Assembly: GCA_023227835.1 (NCBI GenBank)
Contig: JALOCI010000007.1
Span: 29,902-93,901 of the forward strand
Direction of reading: 5' to 3'
DNA: 64,000 nt
From: Bacteroidales bacterium
GTDB taxonomy: Bacteria > Bacteroidota > Bacteroidia > Bacteroidales > UBA932
Shown: positions 44,936 to 55,597 of the stretch, piece after piece
Layout of the letters: each line of letters starts with the position of its first letter
Position numbering within the stretch: the first letter of the stretch is position 1
The notes under the pieces: generated by a model
The model's database searches: none
What the model saw: only the letters and a program-made list of their open reading frames with translations
Told to the model about the DNA's origin: nothing
Program-made: the position numbers and the translations under genes

Positions 44936-45634
44936 ATGAATATTGACCTTAAATATCCAACCTCTTGGGTAGAAGTAAGCAGGGAGCAGCTAATGATTAT
45001 CTCTGCCCTAATGCTCAAAAACCTGACAAGAGAAGAGTTTCTTTTTGACTCGTTCTGCAGGCTGACAGGCATACACTTGTTGATGAGACCGGGACAGGAT
45101 GAAGATACTTTATCTGCAGCGTATCACTTCAAAAAGGGGAAACACCGGTTTGATATGCCGGTTACTGCAATACAGCAAGCCTGTGAAGAGCTGTCATTCG
45201 TGCTTGATTCTATAGGACTGCCGGACTCTCCACTTCCGGGGGTGAATTCTAAACTGTATGACAAGACTTTCAAACAGTTCTATTTCGCAGATGCATATTT
45301 TGGCCGCTATCAGGAAACAAAGGAAATGAAGTGGTTGGCATTGATGTGTGAATCCTTGACAGGAAAGCAACCGAGGCTTAAGCCTGTTGATGCGGTGGCA
45401 TTAACCTTCTGGTGGATTGGACTGAAAGGCCATTTTAAAAAGACTTACCCGCATGTGTTCACAGAGGGAGAGGGCTCCGGAAAGAGTCCTGCAGAGACAC
45501 TGCAGGAGATTCTGTCATGTCTTAACAATGACAAGCCTCAGGATAACAAGATGATACTTGATACTGAAGTGAATGCTGTCCTCCTGGCACTTGATAATAT
45601 TTACCTTAAAGCAAAGACTCATGCTGACAGTTGA
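44936..45634 (+). CDS. Hypothetical virion-assembly protein
   Basis: 232 residues, starting MNIDLKYPTSWVEVSREQLM. Contains FKQFYFADAYFGRYQETKEM and a Trp-rich AVALTFWWIGLKGHF. It overlaps the next gene by 14 bp. It lies between portal and tape measure, where neck and tail-completion proteins are encoded; the exact role is unknown. Confidence 0.6.
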   Translation: MNIDLKYPTSWVEVSREQLMIISALMLKNLTREEFLFDSFCRLTGIHLLMRPGQDEDTLSAAYHFKKGKHRFDMPVTAIQQACEELSFVLDSIGLPDSPLPGVNSKLYDKTFKQFYFADAYFGRYQETKEMKWLALMCESLTGKQPRLKPVDAVALTFWWIGLKGHFKKTYPHVFTEGEGSGKSPAETLQEILSCLNNDKPQDNKMILDTEVNAVLLALDNIYLKAKTHADS

Positions 45635-46070
45635 TTATCTATCACGGGTATTACCTGAGATTGTGGAATTCTCAGATGTCTCAAAGATTCAAGGTCAGGT
45701 TCTCTCCGGAGAGGGCTTTGATGGTATCATTGCTATCCTTGATAATCTGCGTACATCTCAGTTTCCATGCGTGATAGTGGAAGATAAGTCAATCGGCAGC
45801 ATTGATATTGATGCAGGGCCCGTTGATTCTTATAGCATTTCAATGTGGGTCATGCTTCAGGGAACAGAAATATCAAAGCTGTACAAGGATGCATTTATTC
45901 TGGGAACTCAAATCCTGAAGAAAATTATTAGGGATGCTGACACGGAGCCGGATCTTGAGGGCCTTGACTCCTCACATATTACCTATATGAAACGGTCAGG
46001 AGCAATGGATTGCTATGGTTATGAGTTTCTTATAACATTCAAGGATAACATTGACCTGAGCGATGAATGA
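45621..46070 (+). CDS. Hypothetical neck or tail-completion protein
   Basis: 149 residues from ATG 45621 (a longer frame from 45573 would overlap the previous gene further). Alpha/beta pattern: VLPEIVEFSDVSKIQGQVLS, CVIVEDKSIGSIDIDAGP, YGYEFLITFKDNIDLSD. Overlaps both neighbours by a few bases, a mark of translational coupling. Tail terminator-like by position. Confidence 0.58.
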   Translation: MLTVDYLSRVLPEIVEFSDVSKIQGQVLSGEGFDGIIAILDNLRTSQFPCVIVEDKSIGSIDIDAGPVDSYSISMWVMLQGTEISKLYKDAFILGTQILKKIIRDADTEPDLEGLDSSHITYMKRSGAMDCYGYEFLITFKDNIDLSDE

Positions 46071-46497
46071 GGACATTGATATCGTAACGGCATGGGCAGA
46101 CATTGTCATACAGCGTTGGGAGTCAAAAATTACAAGACTCAACATTGTTGAAACATCTGAGCTCCTGAAATCCTTCACCTCACACGTATTTACAGACGCA
46201 AAGGGAGATCCTTTTAAGGTGATGTTCACATTCCTCTATTATGGAATCTTTCCTGATATGGGTGTCGGCAAAGGAGTGCCTTACAATATGGTTGCATCTT
46301 CAAACAGAAAGGCAAAACCGTGGTATTCACGACAATTCACTGCAGAAGTACACAAACTGGCTATCCTGATGGCTGAACGATATGGAGAAAAGGCCTTGGA
46401 TGCCATCTCACTAATACAGAATAAAGGGTTCTCACAGGTAGATAAAAACTTCGAAGCCTGGGAAACATCAAGATATAATCAATATGGCAAGAACTAA
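46063..46497 (+). CDS. Hypothetical tail protein upstream of tape measure
   Basis: 144 residues. The central GIFPDMGVGKGVPYNM and RKAKPWYSRQFTAEVHKLAI segments are ones I associate with proteins preceding the tape measure in Bacteroidota phages. It overlaps the tape-measure start by 14 bp. No ribosomal frameshift pair (G/GT type) is evident at this place. Confidence 0.62.
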   Translation: MNEDIDIVTAWADIVIQRWESKITRLNIVETSELLKSFTSHVFTDAKGDPFKVMFTFLYYGIFPDMGVGKGVPYNMVASSNRKAKPWYSRQFTAEVHKLAILMAERYGEKALDAISLIQNKGFSQVDKNFEAWETSRYNQYGKN

Positions 46498-49400
46498 TAC
46501 AGCAAGAGCGGAATCAATCGTTACCCTGAATGGCAAGGCTGCAGAATCGGCATTGGAAGCCCTCAAGACAAAAGCAAAGGAGTACCGGAAAGAAATTGAT
46601 GCTGCATCAAAGGCAGGGGATGATACAAAGGTAAAGAAGCTGACAGCAGAATTGAAGTCCACAGAGTCAGCAATGAGATCTGTAAGACAGCAGACCTTTG
46701 ACTATAATTCTGTATTGAAGAACCTGAATGGATCCTCAATTAGGGATCTGGAAAAGACTGCCAAAGCCCTGAAGAATGAGATAAAAGGTCTCACACCTGC
46801 AACAAAGGAATTCACGGAAAAAAGCAAACAGCTTGACCTTGTACGTGGAAGGATTGATCAACTCAATGGAAGAGTCCGGGAGAATCAGAACTGGCTGAGT
46901 CGTGCAGGGAACACCTTTAACAAGTATTTCGGACTTGCAACGGCAGCAATTGCATCAATAACAGGAATGTCACTCGCTTTGCGTGGAGCTTCAGACAAAG
47001 CAGCAAAGATGGATGACATATATGCTGATGTGATGAAAACAACCGGACTGCTCAGAAAAGAGGTTGTTGGACTGAACGAGGAGTTCAAGAAACTTAATAC
47101 ACGCACTTCTCGGGAAGAACTCAATCAACTGGCACGTGATGCCGGTAAGCTTGGAATAAGCGGGAAGGAGGATATTCTTGCATTTGTAACGGCAGCGAAC
47201 AAGATCAATGTTGCCTTGCGTGAGGATCTAGGCGAGGATGCAGTATTGAATATAGGAAAGATTGCCGAGATTTTTAAACTCACAAAGGAACTTGGTATTG
47301 AGCGTGCTTATATGTCTATTGGCTCGGCGATCAATGCTATAGGTCAAGGATCGTCAGCAGCTGAGCAGTATCTTGTAGACTTCACCAAGAGGGTTGCAGG
47401 CCCAGGCTATCAGGCAGGGCTTACCCTTCAGGATATACTTGGATATGCTTCCGCCCTTGACCAATCAGGCGCACAGGTGGAGATGTCAGCAACTGCATTT
47501 CAGAACTTCCTGATGAAGATGTATTCAGAGACAGCTACGATGGCAGAAATTGCCAACATGGATCTCAAGTCATTTTCAGAAATGTTGTCAAAAGATGTCA
47601 ATGGTGCAATAATAGCTGTCCTGAAAGGTCTCAACAGCAAAGGCGGTTTTGCTCAGATGGTGCCTCTCTTCAAGGAGATGGGAGGAGAAGGAGCACGTTT
47701 TGTGAGTGTTCTTTCCTCATTGGGAACTAACATTAATCTGGTTACTGAGGCACAGAAATTATCTAATGTTGAGTTTGAAAAGGCTACATCGCTTGAGAAT
47801 GAGTACAATATCAAGAATAACACTAGACAGGCACAGTTGGACAAGGCGAAAAAAGCCTTTCAAGATCAAGTAATCATTCTTGGTGAGCAACTTTCCCCTG
47901 CATTTCTGAAGTCAACAAATGCCGGAACACTATTTCTGAAGGTCATTATTTCTACCCCAGCATGGGTTTACAAGCTCATTGCTGCCGGTGGCGCAGCTAT
48001 ACTAATGTATAAGAGTTGGAACGCTGTCATAGCTGTATGGAATACCCTTGTTGTAGCATCAAAAGCTGCTTCATTGCTACTTGCTGCCGGAATGGCTACG
48101 CTGCAGGGGAATTCAGTGAGGGCTGCAGCTGCTATGAAATTGTTCAATACAACAATTTCAGCAAGTGCTGTTGGGGTTATTGTTACAGCCATTTCTGCTT
48201 TAGGGCTTGGAATATATAAAGCTTTCACATATCAATCAGACCTTACAAAAGCAACAAAAGAATACTACTCTGAATCTCAAAAGGCAAAGAAATCAGCATC
48301 GGATCTGCTTGATGTTATCAAGAACTCAGTTGTTGGATCGAATCAATATAAAGCAGCAATTGCAAAGCTCACTGAACTATACGGCCCTTATGTTTCATCA
48401 CTAATCAATGAGAAAGGAGTCCTCACAGATATCGAAGGCGCTCGGAGAGCAATTAACAGCGCTATCGAACAGACGATTGGGCTGAAGATAAAGGAGCAGG
48501 CCATTACAGACGTAACTAATAAGTCGATTGAAAAACAAGCGAATTATTATGAGAAAATGGTCAAGGTTCTGATGAAGCAGGGCAAGCTTTCCGAGGACAC
48601 CGCAAGAATCTATGCCACATCATTTGCTGATGGTATAAGAGCCGGAGGGGACTATTACACAGAGATAAACAAGATTCTATCAAAGGTCAACAGGTTCTTT
48701 GAGATAATTCCATTCAGGAATTTTGCAAGGGAGTACTCGGATATGGTTTCTGACATCTCAGCAGTCAATAAGAAGTTCCAATTCATTGCAGCTGCTAATG
48801 AAGAAGTGCTCGGACCTCCTAAACCTGAAAAACTAAAAAAGGAGTTTGATGAGAATGAGGAAATAGTAAACAACCGTAATGCTGCTCTCTTGGAAGCTAA
48901 TAAAAAGGCTTTTCAAATTGCACTGGAAAATTTGGATTCTGAGGAGAAAAGGAAGAATAATCTACTGAAAGAATCCTACATGAAAGGTCTGATTAGCCAG
49001 GAGGAATATCATGCACAATCAAACCTTGATACAGTCACATTCCTTGCCCGAAGAAACGCCCTGTATATCCAATATGGGCAGGACAATGAGGATGCTGAAG
49101 GAAAGTATCTTGATGCTATGCTTGCACAGTTTCAGAAGGCTCAGGACTCTGTGAATGACATATTCAAGAAATCACTAGCTAAACGCAAGAAACTGGCGAA
49201 TGAATCAGAGGATAAAAAAGCTAGAAAAGAAGAGATTACTTCAAGTAAGATAACTCCTATAACAAACACAAGCTCGGAGGATGAAGCGAGAATCAAACGC
49301 TTCAAGGATCTTGAACGACAGGCTGCAGATATAAAGGAGAGGTATCAGGCTGCTAGTTGGAAGAGAAGAAAGGCTGCAGAACAGAAGAATCTTGATGATA

Positions 49401-50260
49401 TGCTCAAAAAGAACCTTATCACTCAAGAGGAATATGAGTATTCTGTTAAGCAGATGAAGTTGAAAAATGCTGAAGATATTGCACAGAACATCAATAGTAT
49501 TGTAGGGGCGATGTCCGATTTTTACAATTCTATCAAGGATGCAGATTTCAACAAGCTTGAGGCACAGAAAGAAAAAGAACTGGCACTTGCAGGGGATGAT
49601 GCAAATAAGAAAGCAGCCATTGAAGAGAAGTATGAGAAAGAAAAACTGGCCCTGCAGATAAAATATGCAGACAAGGACATGGCAATAAAGATAATCCAGA
49701 CTATAGCTGCCGGAGCTCTTGCCGTAATTCAGGCCTTTGCACAGTTAGGGCCTATCGCCGGGGCTATTGCTGCTGTCTTTATTGGTGCTACAACAGGAGT
49801 GCAGATTGCAAGTATTGTTCAGCAAAGAAATGCCCTTAAATCAAGCCTTTCCTCAGGCGGTAGTAATTCATCTTCAAATTCAAAAGTATCAGTAAAAGGC
49901 TATTCTGATGGAGGATTCACAGATAAAGATCCTTCAGACAATACCCCTGTTGGAGTTGTTCACGCAAATGAGTGGGTTGCTCCGGCCTCTATGGTACGTT
50001 CTAATCCGCTTGTATTTGCATCGCTTGAGAAGGAGAGGAAAAAGAAATACTCTATTATGAGTCCTAAAGCAAATGGGTTCGCTTCAGGTGGCTATACAAC
50101 AGGCAATAATAAGGGTGGCGACATGAATCAGCTGTTCTTGATGATCTTGGCTGAAATAAGGGCATTGAAAGACAAGCCGTGGAAAGGGTATGTACTCACT
50201 TCAGAAATTAATGCAGTGAGAGAGTTGGAAGACAGAATTAAAAAACAAGGTAGTTTATGA
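46484..50260 (+). CDS. Tail tape measure protein
   Basis: 1258 residues. An N-terminal coiled coil (EALKTKAKEYRKEIDAASKA) is followed by the conserved tape-measure core: TSREELNQLARDAGKLGISG, FVTAANKINVALREDLGEDA, and YLVDFTKRVAGPGYQAGLTL. Hydrophobic segments lie in the middle (LIAAGGAAILMYKSW, VIVTAISALGLGIYKAF), then long charged coils (EEIVNNRNAALLEANKKAFQ), another hydrophobic run near AVIQAFAQLGPIAGAIAAVF, and a Ser-rich end. The length suggests a tail of roughly 190 nm by the usual 1.5 Å per residue rule. Confidence 0.88.
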   Translation: MARTNTARAESIVTLNGKAAESALEALKTKAKEYRKEIDAASKAGDDTKVKKLTAELKSTESAMRSVRQQTFDYNSVLKNLNGSSIRDLEKTAKALKNEIKGLTPATKEFTEKSKQLDLVRGRIDQLNGRVRENQNWLSRAGNTFNKYFGLATAAIASITGMSLALRGASDKAAKMDDIYADVMKTTGLLRKEVVGLNEEFKKLNTRTSREELNQLARDAGKLGISGKEDILAFVTAANKINVALREDLGEDAVLNIGKIAEIFKLTKELGIERAYMSIGSAINAIGQGSSAAEQYLVDFTKRVAGPGYQAGLTLQDILGYASALDQSGAQVEMSATAFQNFLMKMYSETATMAEIANMDLKSFSEMLSKDVNGAIIAVLKGLNSKGGFAQMVPLFKEMGGEGARFVSVLSSLGTNINLVTEAQKLSNVEFEKATSLENEYNIKNNTRQAQLDKAKKAFQDQVIILGEQLSPAFLKSTNAGTLFLKVIISTPAWVYKLIAAGGAAILMYKSWNAVIAVWNTLVVASKAASLLLAAGMATLQGNSVRAAAAMKLFNTTISASAVGVIVTAISALGLGIYKAFTYQSDLTKATKEYYSESQKAKKSASDLLDVIKNSVVGSNQYKAAIAKLTELYGPYVSSLINEKGVLTDIEGARRAINSAIEQTIGLKIKEQAITDVTNKSIEKQANYYEKMVKVLMKQGKLSEDTARIYATSFADGIRAGGDYYTEINKILSKVNRFFEIIPFRNFAREYSDMVSDISAVNKKFQFIAAANEEVLGPPKPEKLKKEFDENEEIVNNRNAALLEANKKAFQIALENLDSEEKRKNNLLKESYMKGLISQEEYHAQSNLDTVTFLARRNALYIQYGQDNEDAEGKYLDAMLAQFQKAQDSVNDIFKKSLAKRKKLANESEDKKARKEEITSSKITPITNTSSEDEARIKRFKDLERQAADIKERYQAASWKRRKAAEQKNLDDMLKKNLITQEEYEYSVKQMKLKNAEDIAQNINSIVGAMSDFYNSIKDADFNKLEAQKEKELALAGDDANKKAAIEEKYEKEKLALQIKYADKDMAIKIIQTIAAGALAVIQAFAQLGPIAGAIAAVFIGATTGVQIASIVQQRNALKSSLSSGGSNSSSNSKVSVKGYSDGGFTDKDPSDNTPVGVVHANEWVAPASMVRSNPLVFASLEKERKKKYSIMSPKANGFASGGYTTGNNKGGDMNQLFLMILAEIRALKDKPWKGYVLTSEINAVRELEDRIKKQGSL

Positions 50261-52071
50261 GACTTTTTGTAGCAGATGAGCAGTTGGATCTGCCGGCAGA
50301 TTTCGGTTTTGAAGTGACACAGAACTCCCCGGCGTTTTCCGATGAGGGGACACAGAGCATACCTGTGACAATCCCGGCAACTGTACGCAATAATACTGTG
50401 CTTGGCTTCCCTGAGAGAATCGGGAGAAAAGGCCTCTATATGCGCAAATTCCCTTCTATACTTGATACAGGGATGAGGCAGAAAGTAGGGCAACTCGTGA
50501 TTGACTCTGCAGAACAGAAAGGCGGTATAACCGGGGCAATGATGCTTAATGAAAGCGATCTATATTCAAAGATTAAGGATGTGGATCTTATTACAATATT
50601 CGGGAAGATTATTAGGGATGAGTACACGACACCGGCAGAGTGGGCAGATTATCTGTATCAATGCATGAAGGAAAGTGTTGTCGATGATTTCACACTTTTT
50701 CCTGTAGCAATCAACTATAATGAGGATACCGGCTATCAGGTCCTAAACCGCCCTGATACGACATCTTCATTAGACCCGTGGAAACTTATCTGGGATGCCA
50801 GGACAATTACAAAGGATTCTGAGCAGATAGATGTTCCTGCCGGTTATATGATAACCCCATTCCTTTGGATGTATCGTGTAATAGAGCTTATATTCGCTGA
50901 ATATGGCTATACTGTGACAACCAATCCTTTCAAATTTGCAGGGAGTCCTTACAAAAAGGTTGTACTACTTAATAATACTGTGGACACCATCTGTGCCGGG
51001 AGAATCAAGTATTCAGATCTGGTACCATCATGCACCGTTGCTGAATTTTTGAAGTTCATTGAGACAAAGTTCCTCATTCATGCTTACATCTATCCTGAAT
51101 CAAAATCAGTTGATATGGTCGCAATGGAAAGCATTTTGCAATCATCCGCTGATTCGGATCTTACTCCTTTCCTGAATGGGGAAATAAAACCGACCTTCTC
51201 TGATGCTCAGGAGGTGGACATTTCATCTGACACCTCTTTAGAGGGAGCATCACCGGCTGCTGATACTGTCTTCGATCTTGCAAAGAAATACTCTTCTGTG
51301 AAAAAAATCACAGAAGCTGACTGGCGCACATACAACTGGCAGAACTGGCCGGCGTACACTCACCATCTTGTACAGAGGTTGGCAACCGGTGGGTACTATG
51401 ACTTATACTTCCGCCGTGAGGGTGGAGGGGTTCCAAGCAACATCAAGTTTCTTGGGACAAACTATTTCAGGTTCAAGAGAGGCGAACAGGCTTCATCAGA
51501 ATACAAGTCCAGTGATCTAATGCCCCCAATGGTTTCAGTTCCGATATGGAGTTCTGATACTTCCGAAATAAATGTAATGTGTCCTTATATCGGGGATGGA
51601 AGAAATGTGAATACAGTTATTGATGGAGAGTCAGACGATGCAGATCAGGATATAATAATTGCTTTTGCTGCCGGAAGAGCGGTTGAAGAGACAATCCCTG
51701 CATTCAACTCCGTGTACAAACAGCAACTCCCTGCAAAGTATTATCTGGGGACAACTCAAAAGTATAATAATGGTGGCTATATATGGAGTGCCCTAGACCT
51801 GACAACTACTGACATCTACTCTTCATTTTTCAGGCGATGGGATAAGGTTCTCAGGACCTCAGGATGTGAGATTGAATGTAGAATAGATTATCCTATCAAG
51901 GATCTATTCTCCCTGAAACTTTCTGCTTTGAAAATACTCAGAGGGCAGCTGCTAATCCCCGAATCCTTGACATATACTATTGCTCAGAGGATAACACACG
52001 GCAAAAGCAAGTTCATGGTTATAAAAGATCCGGAGTCGCTTAATGACTCTGAAACCATTCCTTTCACCTAA
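50257..52071 (+). CDS. Distal tail protein candidate
   Basis: 604 residues; ATGA overlap with the tape-measure gene. Starts MRLFVADEQLDLPADFGFEV, followed by SPAFSDEGTQSIPVTIPATV and mixed beta-rich sequence. Position after the tape measure is where distal tail and tail-tip hub proteins are encoded. No enzymatic motif seen. Confidence 0.65.
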   Translation: MRLFVADEQLDLPADFGFEVTQNSPAFSDEGTQSIPVTIPATVRNNTVLGFPERIGRKGLYMRKFPSILDTGMRQKVGQLVIDSAEQKGGITGAMMLNESDLYSKIKDVDLITIFGKIIRDEYTTPAEWADYLYQCMKESVVDDFTLFPVAINYNEDTGYQVLNRPDTTSSLDPWKLIWDARTITKDSEQIDVPAGYMITPFLWMYRVIELIFAEYGYTVTTNPFKFAGSPYKKVVLLNNTVDTICAGRIKYSDLVPSCTVAEFLKFIETKFLIHAYIYPESKSVDMVAMESILQSSADSDLTPFLNGEIKPTFSDAQEVDISSDTSLEGASPAADTVFDLAKKYSSVKKITEADWRTYNWQNWPAYTHHLVQRLATGGYYDLYFRREGGGVPSNIKFLGTNYFRFKRGEQASSEYKSSDLMPPMVSVPIWSSDTSEINVMCPYIGDGRNVNTVIDGESDDADQDIIIAFAAGRAVEETIPAFNSVYKQQLPAKYYLGTTQKYNNGGYIWSALDLTTTDIYSSFFRRWDKVLRTSGCEIECRIDYPIKDLFSLKLSALKILRGQLLIPESLTYTIAQRITHGKSKFMVIKDPESLNDSETIPFT

Positions 52072-52127
52072 AATCTGTCCTTTCTTTAGGGCATCCATGA
52101 TGATAATTTTGAGTCAACATCTTACTT

Positions 52128-54452
52128 ATGGCTACATTATTATCATACCCGGACGCATTGTCCTTGGCTTCAAACCTGAAGAAATTCTCTATTGCTGCAT
52201 CTGATCCTATCTCATTCAAGCTGTATCAATCAGATGAATTGCTGCTTGATGAGACCTATACACCAAATGCCTCAGGGAGAATAGAGATAGATGTAAGGGA
52301 AATAATCAAGAGTCAGCTGTCATTCATTTTGCCTACTTCTGATTCATTCCAACAGACTGCCTTGTTCAAGCCCTTTCGTGCCTTGATTGATGCGACTGAG
52401 GTGTCCTTTGTGGCCATTCGCTCCGGAGTGGAGAATTTCTCAGATACTGCCGTGAACTTCCTAAAAACAAATTGGCTTACATGGCAACCCCAGACAAAGC
52501 GTGTCGCATATTCTCAGCCTGAATGGTTAACATATTATGCACCTGTAACATGTTCAATAAAGGTTAAGTTCTACCTGAAGGATGGAAGTTCAGAAGTGGT
52601 TACTCTCGCTGATCAGGCTGCCGGCACCTGTTTCACATATAATGTAATGTACTCTTATATAATGAGTATTCAGGATTCAGAGTGCTATGGCTATTATGAT
52701 CTGTATGTAGAGGACATGGCCGGGACAAGGCTGTCATATATTCAAAGATATGTATATAAGAAAGCGACTATAGAGGATGAGACATATCTCTTTGAAAACT
52801 CGCTTGGTGGCCTTGACACGGTAGTGTTCAACGGGGCTTTGACATTCGCCCCGGAGTTGGAGCATACTGAAGGGTTGTATGATGACAGCAGCCAACAGCT
52901 TGAAACAACTTTCACTCGCAAGTACCAACAGGTTACCGGCAACCTGTCGAAAGTGGAATGCTCGTGGATCTGGGACTTGTTTGTATCCGGATCTGCATAC
53001 AAACTGCAGACCGGGACACTTCGTAAAATAACCCTGATAGAGTCCTCTCCGGAGAGAACATCAATTGAACCATTGGTATCCTTTCCCTTTACATATCGGA
53101 TGAGCGTGGATCAGGGGCTGCAGAGTGTTCCCAGGACAATGGGAACACTTCCGGATAACCTAGAGATCTCAACACCTGAGCAGCTTTTTTTTTTAGCTCC
53201 CCGGCTAGTTGAGTTTGAGAGTGCAGCTCTTGAAGACTCTTTGTTGTTCCCTGTTCAGACACCATTCACAACGATTTGGAAGAAACTTTCTTGGGGTGCT
53301 ATCTGGAATTTTCTGTATGAGAAGATTCTTGCTTCTGCAATCGGACTGATGGCTCATGTACATGAAAACCTTTCAGTAATCAATAAACTGTCAGAATCTG
53401 CAGGGAAACTTCAGTACAACGGATCTGATATAGGTGGTAGTGGTGTTGGTGGTGTCGTACTTGGTGAGACTTCTGCAACGGCATACAGAGGTGACAGGGG
53501 TGCTCAGATGTACAAGGAGAGGAAAAAATCAGCCTTGCCAAATGGTTATGGGACACTTATATTAACTGATATCCCGGCTCTGGAAGAGCATTACATAAGT
53601 ATCCATATTACAGGGATGGGCTTAGGAGGACTACAGCCATTCTCGATGATAGCACAGGCCAGAACATCATCTTCCGGATTTGTGACAAACCATTTCAAGG
53701 CAATTGCTTGCGGCCAGAAATTGAATCTCTATGCATTCAGGATTATCCCTGAAGGTAAGGAAAGCCATGTAATTGGGTTCTGGATTTCTCCTGTGCAAAC
53801 TTCTACAAACCTGAATCCATTCATGCTATACAACGACATAACAGTCATTGCCGATGGGTCTAGAATCAATCATGTAAGCAGCATATCTGATAGCCCTATA
53901 CCATCATCTGATGAATCTTATGCCGATGGATACAATTACCGTGAAATAACCGGAGCGGTTAAGGATCTTGATAACGTGGACCTTTCTAACTATTACACCA
54001 AAGCTCAAACAGATACAAGGTATCCAATTCTGTCTTCAGGGAAAATACTTGCTGCAAACCTTCCTTCTTACGTTGATGATGTGATTGAGGGTATCTATGT
54101 AAATCCGGCAACCTTCACTGTGTCAGGAAGTGCAATAACACCAGAGACTGGTAAGATATACGTGTCAATAGACACTAACCTTACTTATAGGTGGTCTGGA
54201 AGTGCATTCGTCATCATGTCAACTTCGCTCGCACTTGGTGAGACATCAGCAACCGCATATAGGGGAGACAGAGGTAAAACTGCTTATGACCACAGTCAGA
54301 ATGCAAATGTACATATCAGTGCAGAACTCAAGACAGCTGTTGAAAATGCCACATCATCTGCGACAGCTAACACATTTGTGAAGAGAGACAGCAACGGCAA
54401 ATCTGCCTTTGCTGCAGTAATAATCAACGGAATAGAATTAACAGTAGAATAA
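52128..54452 (+). CDS. Tail tip or fibre protein with duplicated GETSATAYRGDRG module
   Basis: 774 residues. The N-terminal half is beta-rich (LYQSDELLLDETYTPNASGR). The second half contains VVLGETSATAYRGDRGAQ (near residue 445) and ALGETSATAYRGDRGKTAYD (near residue 700), a module frequent in fibres of Bacteroidota phages, and DLSNYYTKAQTDTRYPILSS, a typical fibre-shaft repeat. It probably contacts the host surface. A run of nine T at 53188-53196 lies inside the frame. Confidence 0.7.
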   Translation: MATLLSYPDALSLASNLKKFSIAASDPISFKLYQSDELLLDETYTPNASGRIEIDVREIIKSQLSFILPTSDSFQQTALFKPFRALIDATEVSFVAIRSGVENFSDTAVNFLKTNWLTWQPQTKRVAYSQPEWLTYYAPVTCSIKVKFYLKDGSSEVVTLADQAAGTCFTYNVMYSYIMSIQDSECYGYYDLYVEDMAGTRLSYIQRYVYKKATIEDETYLFENSLGGLDTVVFNGALTFAPELEHTEGLYDDSSQQLETTFTRKYQQVTGNLSKVECSWIWDLFVSGSAYKLQTGTLRKITLIESSPERTSIEPLVSFPFTYRMSVDQGLQSVPRTMGTLPDNLEISTPEQLFFLAPRLVEFESAALEDSLLFPVQTPFTTIWKKLSWGAIWNFLYEKILASAIGLMAHVHENLSVINKLSESAGKLQYNGSDIGGSGVGGVVLGETSATAYRGDRGAQMYKERKKSALPNGYGTLILTDIPALEEHYISIHITGMGLGGLQPFSMIAQARTSSSGFVTNHFKAIACGQKLNLYAFRIIPEGKESHVIGFWISPVQTSTNLNPFMLYNDITVIADGSRINHVSSISDSPIPSSDESYADGYNYREITGAVKDLDNVDLSNYYTKAQTDTRYPILSSGKILAANLPSYVDDVIEGIYVNPATFTVSGSAITPETGKIYVSIDTNLTYRWSGSAFVIMSTSLALGETSATAYRGDRGKTAYDHSQNANVHISAELKTAVENATSSATANTFVKRDSNGKSAFAAVIINGIELTVE

Positions 54453-55591
54453 TGTCAGCACCGGCATCATCATATGATTTGCGATTGTTGAAGAGAAAAA
54501 CTTCTCCTGCAGAGAACTTCCAGATTGCGAAGTTACTCACAGGGTATGCTGACTATGCTTCTGCAAAGACCTTGTTTCATATTGACAAGATCCTGCAAAT
54601 TAAGGATGTCAATACTTCTGCGTTATTGTTTGTTGGGCTCATTTTTCCGGGAGGAACTAATGAGGCTTTTCACGCTGTTGCCAGGAAGGGTAACACAAAA
54701 TTCAGGGGATATGTTGCATTACTTGATGCAGGGCTGAATTGTAAGCCTGAGAGACCAACTTATATAGTTACCGGTGGAATAAGTACATCAATCAACGTTC
54801 TCAATAACAGCGTTTCTTTATATGCTTCATTCAAAAGTGCTTTTTATGATTCGACAGCTGCTCAGATAACAATTGCAGAATCTTCTAACCTCAATATTTA
54901 TGAGAGCGTTTCAGTAGGGTCTTGTGCTGAAAAAGAAACGCTTACTATCACCGGCGTTGTGCTTCTGATTGAGTCAATAATCTTCACGGTAGGAAAACAG
55001 TACTCCCTAACTCTCAAGGCTGAAAACAATGAGGGGGTTATTAATTCTGTTTCTGCTTTACAACTCTCACCGGCACCGGCTGCTGTTAATCTGAGATTCG
55101 GGTCCACCCTTAATGCAGCGATTGCTTCACAAAGTGCTAGTACAGTATATATATCACGAACGCTGAAGAATGTTGTCTCTTCCTCCGGGCTTGTCTTATT
55201 TGCAAATCTTCAGGCAACAACATATGCACCGACTGGATATTATGTAAGCATTGAGGCTAATGAGTTGGGAAGATATCCTTTTTACAGGGTAACAACAGCT
55301 TCAGGGCTAGTAACAGAGGTCGGTGAGATTGTAAGCAGGCATGCAGATGAATACTTCTACTTCAGTTCTGTGAGTGAAGCGGATGCTCTGTCTCATCCGG
55401 CTCAAAACATTATGCTGTATTACAATGTAATGCAGACACCGGTAGGATCGGACTTCGAACAGCGCAAGTATTATCAGGGAACATTCGCAGATTCTTCACT
55501 AGCTGCTCAGGGTCACTATGTCAAGGCCGACAGGGTAACATCAATAACAGTTGATGAAAGTGGTATTGCATGGGTATTAATTGAAAATTAA
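54452..55591 (+). CDS. Hypothetical tail-associated protein
   Basis: 379 residues; start overlaps the previous stop (TAATG). Rich in Ser, Ala and Thr with beta-strand pattern (YIVTGGISTSINVLNNSVSL, ASSGLVLFANLQATTYAPTG style segments). No catalytic motif. Likely part of the tail tip or fibre apparatus. Confidence 0.62.
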   Translation: MSAPASSYDLRLLKRKTSPAENFQIAKLLTGYADYASAKTLFHIDKILQIKDVNTSALLFVGLIFPGGTNEAFHAVARKGNTKFRGYVALLDAGLNCKPERPTYIVTGGISTSINVLNNSVSLYASFKSAFYDSTAAQITIAESSNLNIYESVSVGSCAEKETLTITGVVLLIESIIFTVGKQYSLTLKAENNEGVINSVSALQLSPAPAAVNLRFGSTLNAAIASQSASTVYISRTLKNVVSSSGLVLFANLQATTYAPTGYYVSIEANELGRYPFYRVTTASGLVTEVGEIVSRHADEYFYFSSVSEADALSHPAQNIMLYYNVMQTPVGSDFEQRKYYQGTFADSSLAAQGHYVKADRVTSITVDESGIAWVLIEN

Positions 55592-55597
55592 TGATAT

